DNA from: Bacteroidales bacterium UBA3290
GTDB taxonomy: Bacteria; Bacteroidota; Bacteroidia; Bacteroidales; UBA932
Reading direction: 5' to 3'
Assembly: GCA_002361615.1 (NCBI GenBank)
Contig: DETK01000010.1
Location: 1 to 64,000, forward strand
DNA length: 64,000 nucleotides
The position numbers were made by a program, and so were the translations under genes. Position 1 is the first letter of the stretch. Each line of letters begins with the position of its first letter. Under the pieces are notes generated by a model. It searched no databases and was not told where the DNA came from. It saw only the letters and a program-made list of their open reading frames with translations. Of the stretch, positions 1-8,647 are shown one piece after another.

Positions 1-105
1 GCAAAAGACAGCAGCACCCCAGGGATGAAAAACAGCTGCGCCAGCAAAACCGGTCGGCATCGGCCGTTGCGAAGAAGAGCAACGACAGAACAAATGGTCC
101 GGAGG

Positions 106-468
106 TTAGAAGGCTTCGCGTTTTTTGGAGAGCAGGACCAGGCCGAGGGCGATGGCGAGGCAGGCGATGGCGCCGAAGAGGAATTCTTTGCCGTTTTGCA
201 GGGATTCTACTGCTTTCAAGAAGAGGGATTGATCCGGCTCGAGGGGCTGGATGGGATAAAGCAGCACCACCAGCGTTACCAGGCATCCGAGAACCAGGCC
301 TGTCACCAGTGCGATGATCAGCGCGACCCGCCCGCGGCGGCGTTCGCTGTCCACGGTCTGCTTGATGCCTTCGACGGCGTTCAGCCGGGCGTTCGTTTCT
401 ATCATGAACTGGCCCTCGTCCGGGGTCTCCGGAGCGTTTTCGCGTAAGAACTGTTCGATGTCTTTCAT
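106..468 (-). CDS. Small two-span membrane protein of a sigma-factor operon
   Basis: A 120-residue protein that I do not recognise by family. It has a hydrophilic N-terminus of about 43 residues, a membrane segment near residues 47-70 and a second one near 94-113, ending in a short basic tail. Its ATG overlaps the stop codon of the ECF sigma gene by 4 bases (ATGA), so the two are translationally coupled. A membrane protein directly behind an ECF sigma gene is often an anti-sigma factor. Here the N-terminal region could contact the sigma factor, but it shows no zinc-binding HxxxCxxC motif, so that role is an inference. Confidence 0.75.
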   Translation of the reverse strand: MKDIEQFLRENAPETPDEGQFMIETNARLNAVEGIKQTVDSERRRGRVALIIALVTGLVLGCLVTLVVLLYPIQPLEPDQSLFLKAVESLQNGKEFLFGAIACLAIALGLVLLSKKREAF

Positions 469-941
469 AAGCGGATGAGCTGTTTGAGGTGGTCCCGGCC
501 CACCGAGAGATGGTATTTGACCGTTCCGGCAGGGATCTGCATGATGGATGCGATCTCCTTGACCGACAGGTCTTCGAAATAATGGAGGGCGATGGCGGTC
601 CGTTCCTTTTCCGGAATCCGCGCCAGCGCCCGAGTCAAGGCTTCGTGCCGGAAAGCATCGTCTGAAGCAGACGCATCGGCCACGTGCTGCACTTCGTATG
701 AATCGAAGGATACGGAGGAGGCCGGTACTCTCCGCAGATTGTCGATGAAGCAATTGTAAGCAATCCGGAAGAGCCAGGCCTTGAAGTTCCCGATGAAGCG
801 GCCCGAGTTGACATAAGCGCGCACGAGTGCTTCCTGGGCAAGGTCGTCGGCCAGGGCGGCATCACCGCACAGCGATGTCAGGAACCGCCGCAGCCGTCCC
901 TGACATGCCCTCACTTCGGAGATGAACCGCTCCCGGGTCAT
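465..941 (-). CDS. ECF-type RNA polymerase sigma factor
   Basis: A 158-residue sigma-70 family protein of the extracytoplasmic-function class. Region 2 is visible in the first half (LADDLAQEALVRAY, then FKAWLFRIAYNCFIDNLRR) and region 4 at the end (IPEKERTAIALHYFEDLS, then a KEIASIMQIPAGTVKYHL helix-turn-helix). It should direct RNA polymerase to a stress or envelope promoter set. I chose the ATG at 941; reading can extend 3 codons to a TTG. It lies 12 bases after the stop of the DUF6249 gene and overlaps the downstream membrane gene by 4 bases, forming a three-gene operon. A possible ECF-type promoter lies before the operon. Confidence 0.92.
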   Translation of the reverse strand: MTRERFISEVRACQGRLRRFLTSLCGDAALADDLAQEALVRAYVNSGRFIGNFKAWLFRIAYNCFIDNLRRVPASSVSFDSYEVQHVADASASDDAFRHEALTRALARIPEKERTAIALHYFEDLSVKEIASIMQIPAGTVKYHLSVGRDHLKQLIRL

Positions 942-953
942 GGGTCGCAAGGG

Positions 954-1376
954 TTATTTCTGTTCGGAGAGATTCTTCTCTTCGAGTTCGATCTCCTTGG
1001 CGAGCATCTTCTTGCCTACGAAATAGGAGACAAACAGTCCGATACCCACAGCGATCATGACAACCGCTCCCAAGACCAGGAAATCGCCCTGGAAACCGAT
1101 CTTGATACCGGTCAGCTTGAGGATTAGGAAGCCCAGGCCCATCAGGCTGGTGATGCAGGCTCCGTTGAATTTTTCCAGAAGGTCCTTTTTGACGGACTTT
1201 TTCTTGTTGTTGTTGAAAACCGTCGGGTCGACGGGCGTACCCGCCTCGATGGCTTTGATCATGATTTCCGCCTTCCGGTCGGTCTCGTTCTTGCGGACGC
1301 GGGTAACCAGCCACACGATCAGGACGGGCAATACGACACAAACGCCCAGGGGGACCAAAATGTTCATCAGATGCAT
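954..1376 (-). CDS. DUF6249-like membrane protein
   Basis: A 140-residue inner-membrane protein with an N-terminal membrane segment (residues 4-26), a basic cytoplasmic stretch containing NNNKKKSVKKD, and two further hydrophobic segments (about 76-92 and 98-122). The layout matches the DUF6249 family that accompanies ECF sigma genes in Bacteroidota; its biochemical role is unknown. It is the first gene of the operon with the sigma factor and the small membrane protein. An alternative ATG three codons downstream (1367) would trim MHL. It may sense the envelope or membrane state, but that rests only on context. Confidence 0.75.
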   Translation of the reverse strand: MHLMNILVPLGVCVVLPVLIVWLVTRVRKNETDRKAEIMIKAIEAGTPVDPTVFNNNKKKSVKKDLLEKFNGACITSLMGLGFLILKLTGIKIGFQGDFLVLGAVVMIAVGIGLFVSYFVGKKMLAKEIELEEKNLSEQK

Positions 1377-1431
1377 AGTAACAGTCTTTTAAGGGTTCGA
1401 CGATGGCCCCTTTGCGGGGCGTTTACATAGC

Positions 1432-1458
1432 TATAACGCAAAACCCGCCCGAAAGGTT
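1432..1458 (-). promoter_or_regulatory. Possible ECF-type promoter of the sigma operon
   Basis: Reading leftwards, AACCTTT (1458-1452) is followed after AAC-N17 by CGTTATA (1438-1432). An AAC box and a CGT box at 16-17 bases is the general ECF promoter layout, so the sigma factor may control its own operon. A GC-rich hairpin (GCCCC-TTTGC-GGGGC, 1406-1420) follows in the leader. Only one copy was seen, so this is tentative. Confidence 0.3.
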
Positions 1459-1467
1459 GGAAAAATT

Positions 1468-2292
1468 TTAGTTTTCCGCTGCAATCACGTCGTTGAAGGT
1501 CCTGAAGCCGTATCCGCGGGCCTTCAGGGTATCGATGATTTCGCCAAGATGATTGTAGGGACGCTCGTAATCCTGCTTCTCCGGGTAATTCATGGCGTGG
1601 ATCAGCAGGATCAGGCCATTGAGGCCCTCTGTCTCTTCCAACTCCCACAAACGGGCCAGCATCTGGTCGATGGTCTTGTAAGAGTCCATATCCGGCGTCG
1701 TCCAGTCGAAACCGAAGATCGGTCCTTCCGAAGGATTGAGCAGTTTATAGCCCAAGGCCTCGATGTTCTCCCGCGACTCGGTGTTGCAGGTCTCGTAGGG
1801 CGGAATCATCCAGTAATACTGCTTCTTCTCCAGGCCGTAACGCGCGAGCTGGGCCTCCATCAAGGCGAAGTCGCGAGCGAGGGAATCAGCGCTGACCAGG
1901 GTCTCGCCATTTTCACAAAGCACGAGATGGGCATAGGAATGGGCGGACAGATAATGTCCTTCGTCGATGATCCGACGGATCGGTTCCTCATACCGTGCTT
2001 GTGCGAAGCACACGCCCGTCGGGAAGAAGGAGCCTTTCACACCCTTCTCTTTCAGGGTATTGAGCACCGGAACGATCCCGTCGAAATTCTCGAAATAGCC
2101 ATTGTCGTTCTCGCTGTAATGCGCCGTAAAGACCAAATAGACATTCTTCTCGGCCGGATTCACCCGACGGACGATGCCACTGTCGTCTTTCACGAAAACC
2201 GGAGCCTTGTGCCCGGACGGACGGCCGCAGCCTGTCAAAATCAGAAGCGCGGCGAAAACGGCCGCAACCCATGTCAAATGATTGTTTTTCAT
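1468..2292 (-). CDS. Polysaccharide deacetylase-like lipoprotein
   Basis: A 274-residue NodB-fold carbohydrate esterase homologue with a lipoprotein signal (LLILTGC, Cys at 22), so it is probably anchored in the envelope. Motifs seen: GSFFPTG, HSYAH (the HxxxH metal pair), IPPYE and LILLIHAMN. The first NodB motif (TFDDG) is replaced by FTAHYSEND, which removes the usual catalytic base and metal aspartates. The Bacteroidota branch with xPPYE rather than RPPYG often shows such changes, so activity is uncertain. It would remove acetyl groups from N-acetylhexosamines. It follows the LacI gene by 24 bases on the same strand, so it is probably part of the divergent half of this polysaccharide utilisation locus. 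Confidence 0.8.
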   Translation of the reverse strand: MKNNHLTWVAAVFAALLILTGCGRPSGHKAPVFVKDDSGIVRRVNPAEKNVYLVFTAHYSENDNGYFENFDGIVPVLNTLKEKGVKGSFFPTGVCFAQARYEEPIRRIIDEGHYLSAHSYAHLVLCENGETLVSADSLARDFALMEAQLARYGLEKKQYYWMIPPYETCNTESRENIEALGYKLLNPSEGPIFGFDWTTPDMDSYKTIDQMLARLWELEETEGLNGLILLIHAMNYPEKQDYERPYNHLGEIIDTLKARGYGFRTFNDVIAAEN

Positions 2293-2316
2293 AGCAAAAG
2301 GAATATTCAGGATTAA

Positions 2317-3432
2317 TCAATAGTCGTCTATGTTCTCCCGGGAAAGAATGTCCATATGCATGTAATTGTCCCGCCGTTCCGGTTCCTTGTTCAAAATGAG
2401 ATAATCGACCATGGAATTGATGGCAAGCCGGGTCTGCTCGTCGGTATGCTGTGTGATGAGATAGCGGATCGCCCCCCGGCGCAGCGCAGCCAGGTTGTCG
2501 TCGAGATTGTCGAAACCGATGGCGCGGATCTTGTTTTCCTGGCGCAGCGATTCGAGCGCCGGTGCGATGAGGTGGACCCTGGAATTGAACATCGCGATGT
2601 GCGTGATGCCGGGATTGGCGGAACAGAATGCCGACAGCGTATCGATGATGCCCCGGGGATCGTGGGGATCGATATAGACGCTGAGGATTTCCACTTCCGG
2701 GTAATGTTCCCGCATATAATCGATGAATCCGGCCCTGCGGATCGCAGTCGGGTCGCTCTTGCGGTTCCGGTCGTGCTCGATCCGGACGATGGCCACTTTC
2801 ATCTCCTCAGCTGCCTCGGGAACGGAGGAGATGGAGTCGAACAGAAGGTCGGCGCACAGATAGCCGCTCTTGTACATCGGCATGCCGTAAAAAGTGAGGT
2901 ACCCGTCTTCCTCCAGTTTGGTGTCCACATAAGAATAAGGTATCCCCCGCTCCCGCAACGTCGCTGTCAGAACCGCCGTCTCATTCCGGAAGATGGGAGG
3001 GAGTACGACGGCCGAAGGCGAGAGTTCCAGCATCTGCGCACAGGCGGCGCGGAAAGATTCGATGTCGTACTGGTCGTAGAGGAAGGTTTCTATGCTCACA
3101 TTGAAGGTCCGCGCATAGGCCTGCGCCAGGGAGGCACCCCGGCCGGCCATTTCCCAATACTCTCCGGGACGGTAGCTGGGCAGTAGAAGCGCAATGCTCC
3201 GACTCTTGTCATGAGCGAGGATTGAAGCATAGATATTGGGCTCATAGCCAATATCTTTGATGACCCGCATGACATCGTCATGACGCTGTCGGGACACATC
3301 ACCCCTGTTATGGATGACGCGGTCGACAGTTCCACGGGAGACGCCGGCCATTCTGGCCACATCCTTGATCGTAATTTTTCCTTTGTTCTTTTCCACACAC
3401 AAATATAGTCTTTTTTCGCCGAAAAATAACAT
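2317..3432 (-). CDS. LacI-family transcriptional regulator
   Basis: A 371-residue regulator. The LacI headpiece is at about residues 20-70 (ITIKDVARMAGVSRGTVDRVIHNRG, hinge near YASILAHDKS), followed by a periplasmic-binding-protein fold that binds a sugar-like effector. It is divergent from susC, and the gap contains two operator-like repeats abutting its first codon, so it most likely controls the locus and itself. The annotated ATG gives a 19-residue lead before the HTH; a GTG at 3396 is an alternative, because a TATATTTG box (3400-3407) that could be its own -7 element lies inside that lead. A LacI protein is less common than a hybrid two-component or SARP regulator for such loci. Confidence 0.93.
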   Translation of the reverse strand: MLFFGEKRLYLCVEKNKGKITIKDVARMAGVSRGTVDRVIHNRGDVSRQRHDDVMRVIKDIGYEPNIYASILAHDKSRSIALLLPSYRPGEYWEMAGRGASLAQAYARTFNVSIETFLYDQYDIESFRAACAQMLELSPSAVVLPPIFRNETAVLTATLRERGIPYSYVDTKLEEDGYLTFYGMPMYKSGYLCADLLFDSISSVPEAAEEMKVAIVRIEHDRNRKSDPTAIRRAGFIDYMREHYPEVEILSVYIDPHDPRGIIDTLSAFCSANPGITHIAMFNSRVHLIAPALESLRQENKIRAIGFDNLDDNLAALRRGAIRYLITQHTDEQTRLAINSMVDYLILNKEPERRDNYMHMDILSRENIDDY

Positions 3433-3474
3433 GCACTGTGCACGCGCACGGCTTTCCGTGCACGCGCACAGTGC
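3433..3474. promoter_or_regulatory. Paired operator-like repeats between lacI-type gene and susC
   Basis: The 12-mer GTGCACGCGCAC occurs twice, at 3438-3449 and 3458-3469, exactly 20 bases apart. Each copy has the dyad GTGC-N4-GCAC. The pair is enclosed by a perfect 9-base inverted repeat, GCACTGTGC (3433-3441) and GCACAGTGC (3466-3474). Two dyads about two helical turns apart directly upstream of the susC promoter and touching the regulator start codon are what a LacI-type dimer pair would bind. Confidence 0.7.
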
Positions 3475-3505
3475 TAAAAATCAATTATTTATAGAAAAAA
3501 TGGGT

Positions 3506-3536
3506 TTTGAAAACCCAATCTTTCTACCTACCTTTG
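3506..3536 (+). promoter_or_regulatory. House-keeping promoter of the susC operon
   Basis: TTTG (3506-3509), exactly 19 bases, then TACCTTTG (3529-3536). This fits the Bacteroidota primary-sigma consensus TTTG-N19-TAnnTTTG at every defined position. Transcription would start near 3540, about 15 bases before the first ATG of susC. The paired operator ends 31 bases upstream of the -33 box, a position suited to control of this promoter. Confidence 0.85.
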
Positions 3537-3554
3537 CACAGATAGAGAGCCTTT

Positions 3555-6500
3555 ATGGAAAACCAACTCATTCATATCAATCAAGTATTCTCAACAACAC
3601 TCATGACACAAAGCAATTCCTTCCGAAAGAGAATCGCGCCAGCAGCGCGTCTCTTTCTCGTTGCGGCCGTGCTGCTGCTTGCTGGTTTCCAGCCGGCATC
3701 CGCACAGACGCTCGAAGTGAAAGGCACCGTGGTCTCCGCGACCGACGGCCTGCCTGTCATCGGCGCTTCTGTCGTTGAGAAAGGCACATCCAACGGCACC
3801 GTCGTCTCGAACGACGGCGCCTACCAGATCCGCGTCCGTCGCGGTGCCGTGCTGGTCGTTTCGGCCCTCGGCTATGCGACGCAGGAAGTAGAAGTCCGGA
3901 CGGGGGTCGTGGATGTCATTCTCACAGAAGACGATTTGTGGCTCAACGATGCCGTAGTCATCGGCTACGGTGTCCAGAAGAAGAAACTCGTCACCGGTTC
4001 GACCGTCCAGGTCAAGGGTGACGATGTTGCCAAACTGAACACCGTCGACGTGCTCGGCGCCCTGCAGAGCCAGTCCCCGGGTGTCAACATCACCCAGAAC
4101 AGCGGCTTCCTCGGAGCCGGCTTCAAAGTCAACATCCGCGGCTTGGGTACGACCGGCGATTCTTCCCCGCTCTACGTAGTCGACGGTGTGGCCAACGGCA
4201 GCATCTCCGCCCTCAACCCGTCTGACATCGAGTCGGTCGATGTCCTCAAGGATGCTGCTTCGGCAGCCATCTACGGTGCCCGTGCGGCGAACGGCGTCAT
4301 CCTGGTTACGACCAAGAAAGGCCGCGCCGGCCAGTCCAACATCACGTACGACGGCTACTACGGACTCCAGAACCTCTACAAGATCCCGACCATCCTCAAT
4401 GCCTCCGAGTATATGGCAATCCAGGACGAATCGCGCGTCATGGATGGTCTGGAACCTTACAACTGGCCCAACTACATCCCGGCAGCCACACTCAACTCCA
4501 TCGCGAACGGCTCCTGGAACGGTACCAACTGGCTCAAGGAAATCATCAACCACAACGCCCCGGTGACCAGCCACGCAGTGAATGTTACCGGCGGTACGGA
4601 CCGGGCCGTTTACTCCCTCGGTCTGGGTTACATGCGGCAGGATGCCACGATGGGCGTCCCGTCCGCCATCCCGCAGCTGCGCCGCTACAACCTCCGTATC
4701 AATAACGAGTACACCGTGTTCAAGAAGAACAACCTCGACATCCTCAAGGTGGGTGAGACCCTGAACTACCGGTACTCTGAGACGGACGGCTCCTTCGCCA
4801 CGGGCGGCATCTACTGGAACGGCGTCCACAACATGCTCGTAATGAGCCCGCTCCAGTACGCCTACAACGAAGACGGCACCTATCATGTGCGCAAGGACGG
4901 CGACGGCTACAACTGGGATACCGCCAACGGCGCTTCCAAGAACCCGATCGCCTACATGGATTACAATGCCAACCAGAACCGCAGCAAGTCGCACTATCTG
5001 CAGGCAAGCGTCTACGCCGACCTGCAACCGATCTGCAACCTCCACCTCCGCAGCCAGTTCGGCTACCTGATGGGGGCAAGCAGCTACCGTTCCTACATCC
5101 CGGAATACGACCTCGACATCACCGCCCAGCGGACGCAGGACGGCGTATCGCAGTCGATGTCGCTCTACAACCGCTGGAGCTGGGAAAACACGGCAAGCTA
5201 CGCGCTCGAACTGGTGGATCACCGCATCGACTTCCTCGTCGGTTCCTCCCTGGAAAAATGGGGTTTCGGCGAATCGCTGAGCGCTTCGAACGTGAACTCG
5301 AACTTCAACGACCTGGAGCACGCCTATCTGACCAACGTTTCGACCACGCCGGGTCCCGCCGCTTCCATCAGCGGTTCTCCTTCCAGCCAGGGCGCCCTCG
5401 CTTCTTTCTTCGCCCGTGCGAACTGGAACTGGAAAGAGACCTACATGGCATCCGCTACCCTGCGCGCCGATGGTTCCTCGACATTCGCCCGCGGCAATCG
5501 CTGGGGTATCTTCCCTTCCGCATCGGTCGGCTGGGTGGTGTCGAACGAACCTTTCATGGAATCCCTCCGCGGCGGAATCGATTTCTTCAAGATCCGCGCT
5601 TCCTGGGGCCAGAACGGTAACTGCAACGTGGCCGGCTTCCAGTATCTCTCGCTGGTGACGTCCAACAACGGTTACGGCGGATACGTATTCGGCGATACCC
5701 TGACCGACCGTGCCACCGGTACCTATGCTTATATGATCACCAACCCCGACCTGAAGTGGGAAACCTCGGAACAGCTCGACCTCGGTTTTGACGCACGCTT
5801 CATCGGCAACCGTCTCGGCGTCGAATTCGACTGGTACCGCAAGATGACGAAAGACTGGCTCGTGACGGCGCCGGTCCTTTACTCCTACGGTGCGAACGCC
5901 CCGTACATCAACGGTGGTAACGTCCTCAACACCGGTGTGGAACTGGCCCTCCACTGGAACGACCATATCGGTGACTTCTTCTATGGCCTCAACGTCAACG
6001 GCACGTACAACCAGAACCGCGTCACCAAGATCGCCAATGCCGACGGCATCATCCACGGTGACGGCAGCATTCCGTGGGAAGGCGCCGAAGAGGTGTTCCG
6101 CGCAGAAGTGGGCTACCCCATCGGCTTCTTCTATGGCTACCGGACCGCAGGTATCTTCCAGAACCAGGCCCAGATCGACGCCTACACCGGCGCGAAGATC
6201 AACGGCAGCAACACCGTTCCCGGCGACGTGATCTTCGTCGATACCAACGAAGACGGCGTCATCGACGCCAACGACCGTACGATGATCGGCGACCCGCACC
6301 CGGACTTCACGCTCGGTGCCTCCCTCAACTTCGAGTTCAGGGGCTTCGACCTTTCAGTCACGGGCTTCGGCGCTTTCGGCCAGCAGATCTTCAAGTGCTA
6401 CCGCGACTTCTCGGCCTCGCCGCTGGCCAACTTCACGACCGATATCTTCAAGAGATGGACCGGCGAAGGCTCGTCCAACTTCTACCCGCGCCTGTCGAGT

Positions 6501-6794
6501 TCCTCCAGCTACAACTGGAACAAAATCTCCACGCTGTATATCGAAAACGGCGACTATTTCAAGATCCAGAACATCACGCTCGGATACAACCTCGCCAAGG
6601 CCTTCCGGAAATTCCCGCTCCAGACGCTCCGGGTCTACGTGACCGCACAGAACCTGTTCACCTTCACGAAGTACTCCGGCATGGATCCTGAAATCGGTTA
6701 CGGCGGTGACTCCTACGGATGGGCACAGGGCATCGACCTGGGCTACTATCCCAGCTCTCGCAACTTCCTCGTAGGTCTCAGTCTTAAATTCTAA
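3555..6794 (+). CDS. susC: SusC/RagA-family TonB-dependent outer-membrane transporter
   Basis: A 1079-residue TonB-linked porin that takes up oligosaccharides through the outer membrane with its SusD lid. Order: signal peptide ending near AQ (residue 51 from this start), CarboxypepD_reg-like domain (about 52-128), the conserved VVIGYG segment, a plug with the typical NIRG.G and LYVVDG motifs, then a long beta-barrel ending in SLKF. The first ATG gives a 25-residue lead before the basic n-region; the ATG at 3603 would give a more compact signal peptide, and both lie downstream of the promoter. It begins the rightward operon and is followed by susD with a 14-base gap. Substrate cannot be read from the sequence; neighbours suggest an amino-sugar glycan. 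Confidence 0.97.
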   Translation: MENQLIHINQVFSTTLMTQSNSFRKRIAPAARLFLVAAVLLLAGFQPASAQTLEVKGTVVSATDGLPVIGASVVEKGTSNGTVVSNDGAYQIRVRRGAVLVVSALGYATQEVEVRTGVVDVILTEDDLWLNDAVVIGYGVQKKKLVTGSTVQVKGDDVAKLNTVDVLGALQSQSPGVNITQNSGFLGAGFKVNIRGLGTTGDSSPLYVVDGVANGSISALNPSDIESVDVLKDAASAAIYGARAANGVILVTTKKGRAGQSNITYDGYYGLQNLYKIPTILNASEYMAIQDESRVMDGLEPYNWPNYIPAATLNSIANGSWNGTNWLKEIINHNAPVTSHAVNVTGGTDRAVYSLGLGYMRQDATMGVPSAIPQLRRYNLRINNEYTVFKKNNLDILKVGETLNYRYSETDGSFATGGIYWNGVHNMLVMSPLQYAYNEDGTYHVRKDGDGYNWDTANGASKNPIAYMDYNANQNRSKSHYLQASVYADLQPICNLHLRSQFGYLMGASSYRSYIPEYDLDITAQRTQDGVSQSMSLYNRWSWENTASYALELVDHRIDFLVGSSLEKWGFGESLSASNVNSNFNDLEHAYLTNVSTTPGPAASISGSPSSQGALASFFARANWNWKETYMASATLRADGSSTFARGNRWGIFPSASVGWVVSNEPFMESLRGGIDFFKIRASWGQNGNCNVAGFQYLSLVTSNNGYGGYVFGDTLTDRATGTYAYMITNPDLKWETSEQLDLGFDARFIGNRLGVEFDWYRKMTKDWLVTAPVLYSYGANAPYINGGNVLNTGVELALHWNDHIGDFFYGLNVNGTYNQNRVTKIANADGIIHGDGSIPWEGAEEVFRAEVGYPIGFFYGYRTAGIFQNQAQIDAYTGAKINGSNTVPGDVIFVDTNEDGVIDANDRTMIGDPHPDFTLGASLNFEFRGFDLSVTGFGAFGQQIFKCYRDFSASPLANFTTDIFKRWTGEGSSNFYPRLSSSSSYNWNKISTLYIENGDYFKIQNITLGYNLAKAFRKFPLQTLRVYVTAQNLFTFTKYSGMDPEIGYGGDSYGWAQGIDLGYYPSSRNFLVGLSLKF

Positions 6795-6808
6795 TGGAGG
6801 GCATTATC

Positions 6809-8638
6809 ATGAAAAAGATCACTTCTATCATCCTTACATTGGCGACCGTCCTGCTTCTGGCAAGCTGCGAGGACTTCCTGGACAGCCAGAACCTCACGCA
6901 ACGGACCACGGAGACCTTCCCCGAGACCGAGCTGGATGCGCAGCAGATGGTAACGGCCATCTACGCCCACCTTCTCTATGAATCACCCGAGAGTTCGGCC
7001 TTCATGTACATTGCCCAGCTCGCCGGTGACGACTGCCTCGGCGGCAACCTTTCGTACTCCGGCAACTGCGCCACCAACTTCCTCCTCTACAAGGACAACC
7101 TGAACTCCTTCCTGGGCCTGTGGGATCGCGATTACACGCTGATCAACCGGGCCAACAGCGCCTTGGCCAACATGGACAACGTGAAGAGCTGGTCGAGTGA
7201 GAGCGAGAAGAACCGTCTCCTTGGCGAGACCTACTTCCTCCGCGCCTTCGCCTACTACGAACTCGCCCAGACCTTCGGCGGCGTGCCCTTGCGGACGACC
7301 ACCGATGCCGTCAACATCCCGCGCGCCAGCGTGGACGAAGTCTACCAGCTCATCGGCGAAGACCTGGCGAAAGCCATCGAGCTGATGCCGAACCGCATCT
7401 ACACCTTCGGCTCCAACATGACCGGCCACGCCACGAAGGCTGCCGCCGAAGCCATGCAGGCCCGTGTGTTCCTGTTCTACACCGGACGCTACGGCAAGAC
7501 CGAACTCCCGAACGGAACCACCAAGGCGAAGGTCATCTCCGACCTGGAAGACTGCATCCGGAATTCGGGCCACGACCTGGTGGAAGACCAGCGCGAACTC
7601 TGGGGCTACACGAACGACTACACCAACAAGAACGTTGCAGGATACCGCTACGGCTACACCGTGGCCCACGACCTGCACTGGGTAGGCAACAGCTCCATCG
7701 AGACCGTGTTTGCCAACAAGCACAACCTGACCTCCAACTGGACCTACACCTGGTTCTCCAACACCTTCTCGATGTTCTGCTCGCCTTCGAACGACAACCG
7801 TGACATGGCCCAGAGCTATCCGTTCAGCTTCGGCTGGGGCTGCGGCCCTGTCTCTCCCGCCATCATCGAAGACTGGAAAGCCTGGGACAAGCAGCAGGTC
7901 CACACCGACGGCTATACGGAAGACCCTCGTCTGAGCGGCTCGGTCTGGTCGTACAACGCATACGACCCCAACGAAGCCGGCCACATCCTGATCGGCGACC
8001 GCAAGCTCGACCCGAGCGAACCGGACTACACCGTTTCCTACCGTTACTACGAGCAGACGGGTTACTTCCAGAAGAAGTACATCAACGTCGGTGCCTGGAG
8101 TGATGAAAAGAACCAGTACTTCCACTCGTTCGCCAAGGCTGAGTATCCCGACGTGACGGCACAGACCTCCGCACAGCTGCTCCAGACCCCCGACCTGATC
8201 CACATCCGCTTCGCCGATGTGCTGCTGATGCACTCCGAGCTGACGGAAACGGCCGACGGCATGAACCGCGTCAGGGCCCGCAGCCACCTCGGCCCGATCC
8301 CCTACTCGCTGGAGGCACTCAAGAACGAGCGCCGCTTCGAGCTGGCCTTCGAAGCCATCCGCTGGCCGGACATCCTGCGCTGGGCAGGCCCTTCGCTGCA
8401 GTCCGCCGGTGAACTCCTCAACAAGCAGACCGGCTTCACCGTCATCAACGAAGGTGTCGTCACCCCGATGGTCCGCTACGACTATGCCGCCCGCCTTCAG
8501 GAAACCCAGGGTTACTGGCCCATCCCGCAGACCGAGATCGACATCGCCGGCAAGGACGAGAACGGAAACGACATCCTCGAACAGAATCCGGGCTGGGGCT
8601 CTGCCGCTCAATTCAACGACTGGAACAACTTTAAATAG
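6809..8638 (+). CDS. susD: SusD/RagB-family glycan-binding lipoprotein
   Basis: A 609-residue outer-membrane lipoprotein that forms the lid of the SusC channel and captures the glycan. The signal peptide ends in the lipobox LLLASC, followed by EDFLDSQ, a hallmark of the family. The helical TPR-like body contains RAxAxxELAQTFGGVPL-type sequence, and the C-terminus carries the usual NERRFELAFEAIRWPDILRW block and IPQTEID. I chose the ATG at 6809 (MKKITS) because GGAGGG lies just ahead of it; an in-frame ATG five codons upstream overlaps the end of susC. It is followed by a surface lipoprotein gene 9 bases on. Confidence 0.97.
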   Translation: MKKITSIILTLATVLLLASCEDFLDSQNLTQRTTETFPETELDAQQMVTAIYAHLLYESPESSAFMYIAQLAGDDCLGGNLSYSGNCATNFLLYKDNLNSFLGLWDRDYTLINRANSALANMDNVKSWSSESEKNRLLGETYFLRAFAYYELAQTFGGVPLRTTTDAVNIPRASVDEVYQLIGEDLAKAIELMPNRIYTFGSNMTGHATKAAAEAMQARVFLFYTGRYGKTELPNGTTKAKVISDLEDCIRNSGHDLVEDQRELWGYTNDYTNKNVAGYRYGYTVAHDLHWVGNSSIETVFANKHNLTSNWTYTWFSNTFSMFCSPSNDNRDMAQSYPFSFGWGCGPVSPAIIEDWKAWDKQQVHTDGYTEDPRLSGSVWSYNAYDPNEAGHILIGDRKLDPSEPDYTVSYRYYEQTGYFQKKYINVGAWSDEKNQYFHSFAKAEYPDVTAQTSAQLLQTPDLIHIRFADVLLMHSELTETADGMNRVRARSHLGPIPYSLEALKNERRFELAFEAIRWPDILRWAGPSLQSAGELLNKQTGFTVINEGVVTPMVRYDYAARLQETQGYWPIPQTEIDIAGKDENGNDILEQNPGWGSAAQFNDWNNFK

Positions 8639-8647
8639 CAGACGATC

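Noticed and set aside
1..105. A short minus-strand stretch at the window edge that translates to a signal-peptide-like hydrophobic run (VALLRNG, VLLAQLFFIPGVLLSF)
   Set aside because: No start codon or ribosome site fits and the gene would leave the window after a few dozen codons, so it cannot be called.
1377..1467. Possible tRNA because of GGGTTCGA and a GC-rich hairpin
   Set aside because: No cloverleaf can be formed: there is no acceptor stem or anticodon arm in the surrounding sequence.
3591..6299. A 902-codon open frame on the minus strand opposite susC, and a 994-codon one at 6983-9967
   Set aside because: They lie antisense to clear susC/susD/lipoprotein genes, have no recognisable domains, and arise because GC-rich codon choice removes stop codons from the opposite frame.
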